From Sphingomonas sp. KR3-1 (GTDB lineage Bacteria > Pseudomonadota > Alphaproteobacteria > Sphingomonadales > Sphingomonadaceae): a stretch of 64,000 nt of DNA. This document shows positions 51,131 through 62,425 of this stretch, in pieces. A model generated the notes under the pieces. That model searched no databases, had not been told where the DNA came from, and was given only the letters and a program-made list of their open reading frames with translations. The DNA lies in assembly GCF_040049295.1 (NCBI RefSeq), contig NZ_JBDZDQ010000003.1:434001-498000 (forward strand), in the 5' to 3' direction. Position 1 is the stretch's first letter, and every line of letters begins with the position of its first letter. The translations under genes and the position numbers were made by a program.

Positions 51131-52318
51131 TTATCGCGGCTTGATCGTCACGTAGATCGCCTCCACGCGCCGCGCCTGGCCGCGCGTGCCGCAGAACGCG
51201 CCGTCGGAAACGGGCGCGCTGTCGCCGATATTCTCGAGATGCGCCATATATTGCACGGTATAGTTCGCCGCCTGCGCGCCGGTGAGCCGGATCGCGAACC
51301 CTTCAAGGCGGCGCGCCTGGCCGCGCGTGCCGACAAAGGTGCCCGCAGGCGTCCACCCGGTGTCGCCGATATTCTCCAGATGCGCCATATATTCCCAGGA
51401 CAGGCCCGACTGTGCCGAGTTCGCCGTGATCTGGAAACCCTCCAGCCGGCGCGCCTGGCCCTTGGTGCCGGCCCACTCGCCGGCGTGATAATGCACGTCG
51501 CCGATATTCTGGAGGTGCACCAGCACGTCGAGGCCAAGGCCGTCCGTCGACACGGTGGGCGGCACCTCGATCACCGTATAGCCGTTGCCACGGCGCAGGA
51601 TCAGCAGCGTGTCCGTAATCAGGTAGGAGCCGTCCTTGACCGCCTGGGAGATGCCCGCGAGCCTGCCCGCGGCTCGCATGAGGGGATCGGCGACCTGGCT
51701 ACGAAACTGGGTCAGCGCATCGATTGCTTCGTTGAGCTCCTTGCGTTCGATGGCACCGGTGATCGCGCTCGCGATGACGTCGGTGATGACGAACGCGACG
51801 GCGCCGACGATCATGCCGCCAAGCGCGCCGGCCAGAAATGCCGCGGTCTCGGAGATCGCGATTCCGGTATAGGTGAGCACGAACGCAATCGTCTGGATGC
51901 CGACATAGGTATACCATGCCGCGAACGACGCGATGGCAACGTCTGCGGCGCCGGAGATGAACTGCCGTATCTTGTTTTGCGCCTCGGGGTCGCTGTTCAG
52001 CGCGCCCGGCACCATGCCCGCTACGCCATTCTGTATGCCGATGTCGCTCAGCAGCTTGTCGAGCTTCCCCTTCGCGTCGGTGAGTACGCTGTTGATCTGG
52101 TTCAGGCACATCTGGACATCGTCGCAGTCCGGATTGCAGGTCAGCGGCGTGAGCTTCAGATTTGGATGGTTTACGTTCAGGATCGGGTTGAGGAAATTGG
52201 CGCAATCATTCCACGAAGTCATGAAAATCTGAAAGTCAGCGCGTATCTGCCCTTGCAGAACGGCAACCTGCATGCGCCGGGATGGATTACCCGGATAGAA
52301 ATAATCATCGAAAAGCAT
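51131..52318 (-). CDS. ChW-like repeat protein with hydrophobic helical domain, possible pore-forming protein
   Basis: 395 residues from ATG 52318, with GGGGGG eight bases upstream; a longer reading would translate through the upstream gene's terminator. No signal peptide. Residues 1-120 are helical with Cys 39, 61, 65, 71. Residues 121-190 are strongly hydrophobic (IQTIAFVLTYTGIAISETAA, GALGGMIVGAVAFVITDVI), then amphipathic helices to about 245, a pattern like alpha-pore-forming toxins of the Hbl/MakA type. Three C-terminal repeats at about 262-298, 308-346 and 355-392 share HLENIGD...GTRGQARRLEG, resembling ChW (clostridial hydrophobic W) repeats. Confidence 0.85.
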   Translation of the reverse strand: MLFDDYFYPGNPSRRMQVAVLQGQIRADFQIFMTSWNDCANFLNPILNVNHPNLKLTPLTCNPDCDDVQMCLNQINSVLTDAKGKLDKLLSDIGIQNGVAGMVPGALNSDPEAQNKIRQFISGAADVAIASFAAWYTYVGIQTIAFVLTYTGIAISETAAFLAGALGGMIVGAVAFVITDVIASAITGAIERKELNEAIDALTQFRSQVADPLMRAAGRLAGISQAVKDGSYLITDTLLILRRGNGYTVIEVPPTVSTDGLGLDVLVHLQNIGDVHYHAGEWAGTKGQARRLEGFQITANSAQSGLSWEYMAHLENIGDTGWTPAGTFVGTRGQARRLEGFAIRLTGAQAANYTVQYMAHLENIGDSAPVSDGAFCGTRGQARRVEAIYVTIKPR

Positions 52319-52436
52319 TTGATTTCCCCCCGATTTTTCGGAGAGCATTTGGTATTGCATTAACCATGTACTGTAGAGCGGAGATGCCACCATTTCCGGT
52401 CCAGCCAAATCGGATGTGTATCTTCGGCGCTCCAAG

Positions 52437-52474
52437 AAAAGGGAAACGGGCCCGCAGGTCACCCTGCGAGCCCG
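52437..52474 (-). terminator. Rho-independent terminator after the TonB-dependent receptor gene
   Basis: On the minus strand CGGGCTCGCAGG, short loop, CCTGCGGGCCCG, then TTTCCCTTTT, about 20 bases after the receptor stop. Strong stem. Confidence 0.85.
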
Positions 52475-52495
52475 TCCGTCATCGCTCTTCAGGCG

Positions 52496-55237
<2,742 letters not shown>

Positions 55238-55289
55238 CATCTCTCCCACCACGGGCCAGAGCGCTTGGTGGCTCCATACCCTATCCTCG

Positions 55290-55318
55290 AATACTGACAC
55301 GTCCCTGAGAGACGTCAA
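55290..55318 (-). promoter_or_regulatory. Probable sigma70 promoter of the TonB-dependent receptor
   Basis: TTGACG and AGTATT with a 17-base spacer on the minus strand, about 50-80 bases before the receptor start. The -35 is near consensus. The intervening GACGTCTCTCAGGGACGTG has a small inverted repeat. Confidence 0.5.
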
Positions 55319-55442
55319 GCAGAACAAAGGTTGCAAAAGGGGACTGGCTCAACAGTGTTGCGCAAATGTCATAATGTGTCTGAGTGGTTTCCCTACGGCA
55401 ACGGCCCGATAATCGTCATCCGGCGAAAGCCCCTTTGAAATT

Positions 55443-55464
55443 CCCCTCCCTGCAAGGGAGGGGC
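55443..55464. repeat. Single CCCCTCCC palindrome
   Basis: CCCCTCCCTGCAAGGGAGGGG, a solo hairpin of the family C type, between the receptor promoter and the convergent end of the acyl-CoA dehydrogenase gene. Confidence 0.7.
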
Positions 55465-55474
55465 GTTGATGCCC

Positions 55475-56545
55475 TCAATACCCGTTCAGCCGTGCGAACC
55501 GGTCGCGGTGCCAGGCCGCGTTCCCCCATTGCGTCTCCAGCACCCGGGCGCGCTTCAGGTAGAAGCCCGCATCATGCTCGTCGGTCATGCCGATGCCGCC
55601 GTGCAGCTGGACCATCTCGCGGCTCACCAGGTGCAGCGTCTCGTTCGCCACCGCCTTGGCGAGGCTCACTTCCTGCGCCACGTTCGCGCGTCCGCTATCG
55701 ATCGCCTCGAGCGCGCCTTCCACCGCCGAGCGGCAGAGTTCGAGCTCGGTGAACATCTTCGCCATCCGGTGCTGCAGCGCCTGGAAGCTCGCCAGCACCT
55801 GGCCGAACTGGACGCGCGTCTTGAGATAGTCGTTGGTCTGGGCGAAGGCGCTTTCGGCCATGCCGAGCATCTCCGCCGCCGCCGCTGCCGCCGCACGGTC
55901 CGCGACCTGCCCGATCAGCGCCGCGCCGCCGCCGAGCGCCTCGGCCGGGGCTTGGTCGAACGTCACCTGGGCATGGCTGCGCGAATCTGTCAGGTGCCGC
56001 GGCGCGCGCGTCACCGTGGTATCGCCCGAGACGAGATGGAGCCCGTCGGTCGCCGCGACGACGAACAGCTGTGCGCTGTCGCCCTCGGGCACGAACGTCT
56101 TGGTGCCGCTCAACCTGCCGTCCTCGACACGCGTCTCGATCTTCGCCGGGTCGAAGCGCGGCCCTTCGTCGATCGCCAGCGTCGCGATCACCTCGCCCGC
56201 GGCGATCCTGGGCAGCCACTGCGCCTTTTGCGCATCCGAGCCGCCGAGCAGGATCGCGCTGGTCGCCGCGGCGATGCTGGCGAGCGGGCTCGCGACCAGG
56301 TTGCGCCCCAACTGCTCGAGCACCAGCCCGAGCGAGACATAGCCCATCCCCGCCCCGCCCTGCGCCTCGGGCACCAGGATGCCGGTCCAGCCCATCTCGG
56401 CCTGCGCGGCCCAGGTGGCGGCATCATAGCCCGCAGCCGGCGCCGCATCGCGCATCTTGCGAAACGCGCTGACCGGCGCCTCGTTATCCGCCCACTCGCG
56501 CGCCATGTCGCGCAGCATCGTCTGTTCTTCGGTGAGTACCGCCAT
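55475..56545 (-). CDS. Acyl-CoA dehydrogenase, small partner of pair 2
   Basis: 356 residues, short acyl-CoA dehydrogenase lacking the usual GGTSEIQ tail and ending HGGIGMTDEHDAGFYLKRAR, as in the pair 1 small partner (39601). It lies downstream of its large partner (56645) on the same strand with a palindromic repeat between. Expected to act as one subunit of a heteromeric FAD enzyme on bulky acyl-CoAs. Confidence 0.9.
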   Translation of the reverse strand: MAVLTEEQTMLRDMAREWADNEAPVSAFRKMRDAAPAAGYDAATWAAQAEMGWTGILVPEAQGGAGMGYVSLGLVLEQLGRNLVASPLASIAAATSAILLGGSDAQKAQWLPRIAAGEVIATLAIDEGPRFDPAKIETRVEDGRLSGTKTFVPEGDSAQLFVVAATDGLHLVSGDTTVTRAPRHLTDSRSHAQVTFDQAPAEALGGGAALIGQVADRAAAAAAAEMLGMAESAFAQTNDYLKTRVQFGQVLASFQALQHRMAKMFTELELCRSAVEGALEAIDSGRANVAQEVSLAKAVANETLHLVSREMVQLHGGIGMTDEHDAGFYLKRARVLETQWGNAAWHRDRFARLNGY

Positions 56546-56559
56546 CTCGCCTCTTCCTC

Positions 56560-56640
56560 GTCATCCCCGCGAAGGCGGGGATCCAGGGTTATTTCGGGTG
56601 TCGCTTTGTGGCTCTGGATCCCCGCCTTCGCGGGGATGAC
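56560..56640. repeat. Inverted pair of family B palindromes
   Basis: GTCATCCCCGCGAAGGCGGG GATCCAGGG is mirrored by CTCTGGATCCCCGCCTTCGC GGGGATGAC. Lies between the two genes of acyl-CoA dehydrogenase pair 2. Confidence 0.9.
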
Positions 56641-56644
56641 GGAG

Positions 56645-57865
56645 CTATTGGTGATCCAGCATCCCCAGGATGCGCTTGGCGATCACGTTGTTCTGGATCT
56701 CGGTCGAGCCGCCATAGATCGACACCGCCTTGCCGAAGAGCCAGGTGCGCACGTCCTTGAGCGCGTCCTCCTCAAAGCCCTCGCCGTCCCAGCCAAGCCC
56801 CGCAAAGCCGCGGATCTCGATCAGCAGCTCCGATCGCTCCTGCATGATCCGCGCGCCGACATTCTTCATGATCGAGGTGGCGGCGCTCGGCCCCTGGTTC
56901 GACTTGGCCTCGAGGCTGGCGCGGCGCAGCGTCAGCATGAAGCTGCGCAGGTCCATCTCGTGCCGCGCGATCCGGCTGCGCAGATCGGCATCGGCGAGCC
57001 GTCCTTCGCCGTCGACGCCGACATATCTCTTGGCAATCTGCCCGAGCGACGCGCCGGCGAACATCCGCCCCGCCGCCGATCCGCCGCCCGACAGGCTCGA
57101 GCGCTCGTGCTGGAGCAGCCGCTTGCCGATCGTCCAGCCCTCGCCCTCGGCACCGACGCGGTTGGCCTTGGGCACTTTCACGTCGGTGAAGAAGGTCTCG
57201 CAAAAGGGCGACGAGCCCGAGATCAGCCGGATCGGCCGCACCTCGACGCCCGGCGTGTCCATGTCGCAGAGCAGGAAGGTGATGCCCTCATGCTTCTTGG
57301 CCTTGTCGGTGCGGACCAGCATGAAGCATTTGTCCGCCCATTGCCCGCCGCTGGTCCAGGTCTTCTGGCCGTTGACGACATAATGGTCGCCGGCATCCGC
57401 GGCGAAGGTCTGCAGGCTCGCCAGGTCCGATCCCGCGCCCGGCTCCGAATAGCCCTGGCACCAGCGCACCGTGCCCTTGGCGATCGCCGGGATATGCTCC
57501 CGCTTCTGCTCCTCGGTGCCATATTCCAGCAGCGTCGGGCCGAACATCATCACGCCCATCCCGCCGATCGGGTTCCAGGCACCGGCGCGCTGCATCTCCT
57601 CCTGCAGCACGCGCGCCTCGGCCCGGCTCAGGCCGCCGCCGCCATATTCCTTCGGCCAGGTCGGCACGCCCCAGCCCTTCTCGCCCATCGCGGTCTGCCA
57701 GGCATCCTCCTCGGGCGAGTTGGTGTGCGGCCCCTCGACCGCGGACATCGCATTGTCCTTGCCCTTCAGGCTCGGCGGGAAGTTCGCCGTCAGCCAGGCG
57801 CGGACCTCGGCGCGAAAGCTGTCGAGCGGGTTCGCCGGCGCATCGATATCGGGGGCCGTGGCCAT
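56645..57865 (-). CDS. Acyl-CoA dehydrogenase, large partner of pair 2
   Basis: 406 residues with a normal acyl-CoA dehydrogenase fold: WCQGYSEPGAGSDLASLQT (flavin/substrate loop), QKTWTSGGQWADKCFM, and the tail YGGSTEIQNNVIAKRILGML. It precedes the small partner in transcription. Its N-terminus has DIDAPANPLDSFRAEVRAWL, typical of long-chain enzymes. Confidence 0.92.
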   Translation of the reverse strand: MATAPDIDAPANPLDSFRAEVRAWLTANFPPSLKGKDNAMSAVEGPHTNSPEEDAWQTAMGEKGWGVPTWPKEYGGGGLSRAEARVLQEEMQRAGAWNPIGGMGVMMFGPTLLEYGTEEQKREHIPAIAKGTVRWCQGYSEPGAGSDLASLQTFAADAGDHYVVNGQKTWTSGGQWADKCFMLVRTDKAKKHEGITFLLCDMDTPGVEVRPIRLISGSSPFCETFFTDVKVPKANRVGAEGEGWTIGKRLLQHERSSLSGGGSAAGRMFAGASLGQIAKRYVGVDGEGRLADADLRSRIARHEMDLRSFMLTLRRASLEAKSNQGPSAATSIMKNVGARIMQERSELLIEIRGFAGLGWDGEGFEEDALKDVRTWLFGKAVSIYGGSTEIQNNVIAKRILGMLDHQ

Positions 57866-57950
57866 ATTCTCTCCCGGGATAGTCTTCTTGTCGGTTTCGA
57901 ATGTGCGGTATGGCTACGGTGCCGTCAAGAGCGTGCCGCCCACCTTATTC

Positions 57951-58031
57951 GTCATCCCCGCGGAGGCGGGGATCCAGAGTTGCCGAGGACCTCCCCCAGT
58001 CACACTGGATCCCCGTATTCGCGGGGATGAC
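57951..58031. repeat. Inverted pair of family B palindromes
   Basis: GTCATCCCCGCGGAGGCGGG GATCCAGAG is mirrored by CTGGATCCCCGTATTCGCGG GGATGAC with two mismatches. In the divergent gap between pair 2 and the MFS exporter. Confidence 0.9.
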
Positions 58032-58143
58032 GGACGGTAAATTGCGCTTGCCACCACGCACGCGTTCCCTGTACGTTCCTGCACAATTGCGCATGGTCGC
58101 AGCGTCCGCCTCTGCTATTGAGGCGGGCAAAGAGGGGACAGGC

Positions 58144-59376
58144 ATGAAGTTCGAACATCGCGCGGTGCCGATCGTGCTCATGGCGGTCATGATCGATTCG
58201 ATCGGCTTCGGCATCGTCCTGCCCGTGTTGCCGCGCCTGATCGTCGAGCTCGCGCATACCGACCTTCCCGGCGCGGCGCGGATCGGCGGCTGGATGCTCG
58301 TCGCCTTCGCCGTCGCGCAGTTCTTCGCCGGGCCGGTGCTCGGCACGCTCGGCGACGCGATCGGCCGCCGCACGGTGCTGCTGTCCTCGATGATCGCCTT
58401 CTCGATCGACTATGCGCTGATGGCCGTCGCGCCGACGATTGCCTGGCTGTTCGTCGGGCGGACGATCGCCGGAGTGGCTGGCGCCGCCTATGGCCCGGCC
58501 AACGCCGTGCTCGCCGACGTGACCCCGCCCGAGAAGCGCGGCGCGGTGTTCGGGATGATGGGCGCGGCGTTCGGCATCGGCTTCATCCTCGGCCCGGCGC
58601 TGGGCGGGCTGCTCGCCGGCCTTGGCCCGCGCGCGCCGTTCATTGCCGCCGCCGCGCTCGCCGCGGTCAATGCGATCTGGACGCTGCTCATGCTCCCCGA
58701 GACGATGCCCGCCGAGCGCCGCCGCCGGTTCCGCTGGGGCGACGCGCATGTCTTCGCCGCGTTCAAGCCGCTCTTCCACGCGGGCAATGCCGGCTGGCTG
58801 CTCGCCGCGATGTTCCTCTGGCAGCTCGGCCACATGGTCTATCCCGCCACCTGGGCCTTTTTCGGCGAGATCGCGCTCGGCTGGAACGAGTGGACGATCG
58901 GGCTGTCGCTGGCGCTTTCCGGCCTGTGCATGGCCGCGGTGCAGATGCTGTTCACCGGCCGCGTGATCAAGGCCTGGGGCGAGGAGCGCGCCGCGGTGCT
59001 CGGCATGCTCGCCGGCAGCCTTGCCTTCTCCACCTATATCTTCGCGCGCGAGAGCTGGATGATCTTCGCGATCATCCCGTTGAGTTCGTTCCAGGCGCTC
59101 GCCTTCCCGGCGATGAACGCGCTGCTCTCGCGCCTCACCGACGCCACGCGCCAGGGCGCGCTGCAGGGCGGCGTCTCCAGCCTTGCCAGCGTTGCGCTGA
59201 TCGTCTCGCCCTTCGCGATGACCCAGGCGCTGTCGATCGGCTCCGAGCACGGCTTCCGGGCGGGCAATTTCGTCCTCGCCGCCGCGCTCGCCTTTTCCGC
59301 GATGGCGATCCTGCTGCTGCGCGTCGTACCCAGGGTGCACGCCCGCCCGGAACCCGAAGCATCAACGCCGGCTTAG
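58144..59376 (+). CDS. MFS exporter of the TetA (TCR) type
   Basis: 410 residues, twelve helices. The first helix VLMAVMIDSIGFGIVLPVLP and motif A region LGTLGDAIGRRTVLLSS match tetracycline-resistance-type H+ antiporters. ATPDMA-type N-terminus absent. No TetR regulator is adjacent and true drug specificity cannot be told. Plus strand, divergent from the acyl-CoA dehydrogenase pair. Confidence 0.92.
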   Translation: MKFEHRAVPIVLMAVMIDSIGFGIVLPVLPRLIVELAHTDLPGAARIGGWMLVAFAVAQFFAGPVLGTLGDAIGRRTVLLSSMIAFSIDYALMAVAPTIAWLFVGRTIAGVAGAAYGPANAVLADVTPPEKRGAVFGMMGAAFGIGFILGPALGGLLAGLGPRAPFIAAAALAAVNAIWTLLMLPETMPAERRRRFRWGDAHVFAAFKPLFHAGNAGWLLAAMFLWQLGHMVYPATWAFFGEIALGWNEWTIGLSLALSGLCMAAVQMLFTGRVIKAWGEERAAVLGMLAGSLAFSTYIFARESWMIFAIIPLSSFQALAFPAMNALLSRLTDATRQGALQGGVSSLASVALIVSPFAMTQALSIGSEHGFRAGNFVLAAALAFSAMAILLLRVVPRVHARPEPEASTPA

Positions 59377-59447
59377 GCATTTTTCGAAAATTGCGTATGG
59401 TGTTACGGCGAGGCCTCCCCTAGCGTTTCCGGCAACAGGGAGGGCCG

Positions 59448-60953
59448 ATGACTACCGAAGCGATGCTGGCGAGCGACTTCGCGACGCTCTCCGACCTGAT
59501 CCGCGCCCATGGCGTGGAGCGCCCGGACAAGCCGGCAATGGTCTTCGAGGACCGCTCGATCTCTTATGCCGCGCTCGACGCGGTGCTCGACCGTCTCGCC
59601 GCTGCGCTCCAGCGCGCGGGGCTCGGCAAGAACGATGCCGTCGCGATCCTCGCTTCGCCGTCGATCGACTATGGCTGCGCGTTCTTCGGCGCGCTCCGGG
59701 CCGGCTGCGTGCCCACCCCGCTCCAGCCCTCCGCCACCCCGGCGCAGCTCGCGGCGATGATCGCGGATTGCGGCGCGAAAATCCTGTTCGTCGACACCGC
59801 CGGTGCCCAGGCGCTGGCCGATGCCCCCATCGCCGCCCGGCGCGTCCCGCTCGAGGCGCTGGACGATTTCCTTGCTCCCGAAGGCACCGGCCCCGCGCGC
59901 GTCGAGATCGGCCCCGACGATCCGTTCAACATCATCTATTCCTCCGGCACCACCGGCACGCCCAAGGGCATCGTCCAGCCGCAATCGATGCGCTGGGTCC
60001 ATATCGCCCGCGCGCCCGGCGGCTTCGGCAATGCCGTGACGATGATTGCCACCCCGCTCTATTCGAACACCACGCTCGTCAGCTTCATCCCGACGATCGC
60101 CTGGGGCGGCACCGCGGTGCTGCTCCGCAAGTTCGACGCGCACGCCTTCATCGCCCAGGCAGCGAAGCACCGCGCCACCCACGCGATGCTCGTCCCCGTC
60201 CAGTACCAGCGGATCATGACACTGCCGGACTTCGACCGCTTCGACCTGTCGAGCTTCCAGCTCAAGACCTGCACCAGCGCCCCCTTCTCCGCGGCGCTCA
60301 AGGCCGACATCCTCGCCCGCTGGCCCGGACTGCTGGTCGAATATTACGGCATGACCGAGGGCGGCGGCACCACCGCCTTGCTGTGCAACGCCCACCCGGA
60401 CAAGCTCCACACCGTCGGCAAGCCGCTCCCCGGCCAGGACCTCCGCCTGATCGACGAGGATGGCGCCGAGGTTCCCCAGGGCGCGATGGGCGAAGTCGTC
60501 GGCCGCTCGGCGGCGATGATGACCGGCTATCACCACCGCGCCGACGCCACCCGCGACGCCACCTGGCACGACGAAGACGGCAACCGCTTCATCCGCCACG
60601 GCGATGTCGGCCGCTTCGACGCGGACGGCTTCCTGATCCTGATGGACCGCAAGAAGGACCTGATCATCTCGGGCGGGTTCAACATCTATCCCTCGGACCT
60701 CGAGGCGGTGCTGGCCCAGCATCCGGGCGTCGCCGATTGCGCGGTGATCGGCATTCCCTCGGAGCAATGGGGCGAGACCCCGGTCGGCTTCTTCACCGGC
60801 GCCGGCGACCCCGCCGAGATCCTTGCCTGGTTCAACGGCCAGGTCGGCAAGACCCAGCGCCTCGCCGATCTCCGCCGGATCGACGAGCTGCCCCGCAGCG
60901 CGATCGGCAAGGTGCTCAAGCGCGAGCTGCGCGACCGGGTCGCTGCCGCATGA
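59448..60953 (+). CDS. Acyl-CoA synthetase (class I adenylate-forming)
   Basis: 501 residues. P-loop IIYSSGTTGTPKGIVQP (about 165), EYYGMTEGGGTTALL, hinge RHGDVGRFDADGFL, catalytic Lys region RSAIGKVLKREL. Shorter than the other acyl-CoA ligase here (32965) and probably for a different acid. Its stop overlaps the start of the thioesterase gene by four bases. Confidence 0.92.
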   Translation: MTTEAMLASDFATLSDLIRAHGVERPDKPAMVFEDRSISYAALDAVLDRLAAALQRAGLGKNDAVAILASPSIDYGCAFFGALRAGCVPTPLQPSATPAQLAAMIADCGAKILFVDTAGAQALADAPIAARRVPLEALDDFLAPEGTGPARVEIGPDDPFNIIYSSGTTGTPKGIVQPQSMRWVHIARAPGGFGNAVTMIATPLYSNTTLVSFIPTIAWGGTAVLLRKFDAHAFIAQAAKHRATHAMLVPVQYQRIMTLPDFDRFDLSSFQLKTCTSAPFSAALKADILARWPGLLVEYYGMTEGGGTTALLCNAHPDKLHTVGKPLPGQDLRLIDEDGAEVPQGAMGEVVGRSAAMMTGYHHRADATRDATWHDEDGNRFIRHGDVGRFDADGFLILMDRKKDLIISGGFNIYPSDLEAVLAQHPGVADCAVIGIPSEQWGETPVGFFTGAGDPAEILAWFNGQVGKTQRLADLRRIDELPRSAIGKVLKRELRDRVAAA

Positions 60954-61723
60954 CCCCGATCGCCGATCTCCTCGCCGCCGCCGCGCGTATCAGAACGGGC
61001 TTCACCAGCCACATCCCGAGCGACTGGCTGCAGGGCCGCACCGCCTATGGCGGGCTCTCCGCCGCGCTCGCGCTCCAGGCCGCGCTCGAGCTCGAGCCCG
61101 ACCTGCCGCCGCTGCGCTCCGCCCAAATCGCCTTTATCGGCCCGCTCGCCGGCGACGTCACCGTCACCGCCACGAAGCTGCGCCGCGGCCGCAACGCCGC
61201 CTTCCTCCAGTCCGATGTCGTCTCCGAAGCCGGGCTCGGCCTGCGCGCGACCTTCGTGTTCATGGCGCCGCTCGCCTCCACGCTCGCCCATGACACCGCC
61301 GAGCGCGCGCCGGTCCGCCCGCCCGCGCCGGACGCCACGCTCTATGTCGGCCCGGAGGATTTCTTCACCGGCAATTTCGAGTTCCTCGACTGCAAGACCG
61401 GCACCGGACCCGCCGAATGGCTGCGCTGGGCCCGCCTGCGCGCCCGCACCGGCCTCCACCCGTTCGTCGAGCTGATGGCGATCGGCGATGCGCTGCCCCC
61501 CGCCGCGTTCAAGCTGCTCGGCGAGCGCCGCACCCCGCTCAGCTCGCTCAACTGGCAGGTCAACTTCCAGGACGCCGCGCCCGCCACCGACGACGGCTGG
61601 TGGCTGCTCAGCGCCCGCGCCGCCACCGCGCATGACGGCTATTCGACCCAGCGCATGGCGATCTGGAACGCCGCCGGCGAGCCAATCGCCGAGGCGATGC
61701 AGGGCGTCGCCATTTTTGGCTGA
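60950..61723 (+). CDS. Acyl-CoA thioesterase, hotdog fold
   Basis: 257 residues. Two hotdog halves: N-terminal HIPSDWLQGRTAYGGLSAAL and FIGPLAGDVTVTATKLR, C-terminal LNWQVNFQDAAPATDDGWWL and AHDGYSTQRMAIWNAAGEPI. TesB-related. The ATG overlaps the ligase stop by four bases, making a tight pair. Its 3' end VAIFG-stop is imperfectly repeated just downstream (see findings). Confidence 0.85.
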   Translation: MTPIADLLAAAARIRTGFTSHIPSDWLQGRTAYGGLSAALALQAALELEPDLPPLRSAQIAFIGPLAGDVTVTATKLRRGRNAAFLQSDVVSEAGLGLRATFVFMAPLASTLAHDTAERAPVRPPAPDATLYVGPEDFFTGNFEFLDCKTGTGPAEWLRWARLRARTGLHPFVELMAIGDALPPAAFKLLGERRTPLSSLNWQVNFQDAAPATDDGWWLLSARAATAHDGYSTQRMAIWNAAGEPIAEAMQGVAIFG

Positions 61724-61864
61724 GCCCAGGAACGCGTCGCGATCTTCGGCTGATACAGTTTGCGACACTTTCCCCCGCGGCTGACAAAGTGTTGCGACAG
61801 CCCCGCGTGAAAAGCTGGACCCTGTCGGGGGCTTGAGACCCCCGAGACCAAGGAGTTCAGCCCC

Positions 61865-62287
61865 ATGAAGAAGTTCCTCATCGCCGCGGCGCTCGGCGCG
61901 ACCCTGATCGGGGCGCCGGCCTTCGCGCAGGCAGCCCCGCAGCGCGGTGCCGCCATGCTCGATCGCCTCGACACCAACCACGACGGCGTGATCACCAAGG
62001 ACGAGTTCAACGCGGACGTCGCCGCCCGCTTCGCCAAGCTCGACACCGACAAGGACGGCAAGGTCAGCCAGGCCGAGCGCGAAGCCGGCCGTCCCGGCGG
62101 CGGTGGCGGCATGGGCATGCGCGGCATGACCGGCGACATGACCCTCGCCGACATGCAGGCCCAGGCCGCCAAGCGCTTCGACCGCATCGATGCCAATCAC
62201 GACGGCAAGATCGATCAGGCCGAACGCGACGCCATCCTTGCCCGCATGGGCAACCGCCAGGCACCCCCGCCGGCCGACGCCAACTAA
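61865..62287 (+). CDS. Secreted EF-hand calcium-binding protein
   Basis: 140 residues: signal peptide MKKFLIAAALGATLIGAPAFA followed by three EF-hand loops (DTNHDGVITKDE at about 36-47, DTDKDGKVSQAE at about 59-70, DANHDGKIDQAE at about 108-119) separated by a Gly/Met-rich stretch. An AAGGAG precedes the ATG by nine bases. Likely binds calcium in the periplasm. It stands between the thioesterase and the two-component system. Confidence 0.92.
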   Translation: MKKFLIAAALGATLIGAPAFAQAAPQRGAAMLDRLDTNHDGVITKDEFNADVAARFAKLDTDKDGKVSQAEREAGRPGGGGGMGMRGMTGDMTLADMQAQAAKRFDRIDANHDGKIDQAERDAILARMGNRQAPPPADAN

Positions 62288-62303
62288 GTCGACCGGACCC
62301 TAT

Positions 62304-62349
62304 CCCGGGCGGGCCTTGCCTCCTCTCGTCGCCCGCCCGGGTATTTTCT
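62304..62349 (+). terminator. Rho-independent terminator after the EF-hand gene
   Basis: CCCGGGCGGGC and GCCCGCCCGGG form a perfect 11-base-pair stem around a 16-base loop, followed by TATTTTCTC. It lies 16 bases after the EF-hand stop. Confidence 0.85.
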
Positions 62350-62425
62350 CCCCAAGCCTTGCGGCCAGCATCCGCACGGGCGACTCCTCTTTGCGGCACG
62401 CGTCATGACTTGCTACGAACCCGAC

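Noticed and set aside
49130..52318. KAP NTPase plus ChW-repeat protein as one system
   Set aside because: They lie on opposite strands, with an unrelated small gene and a terminator between them, so no operon links them.
52319..52462. Longer reading of the ChW-repeat gene from 52462
   Set aside because: It would translate through the terminator hairpin at 52437-52474; the start at 52318 has a ribosome site and leaves a proper leader.
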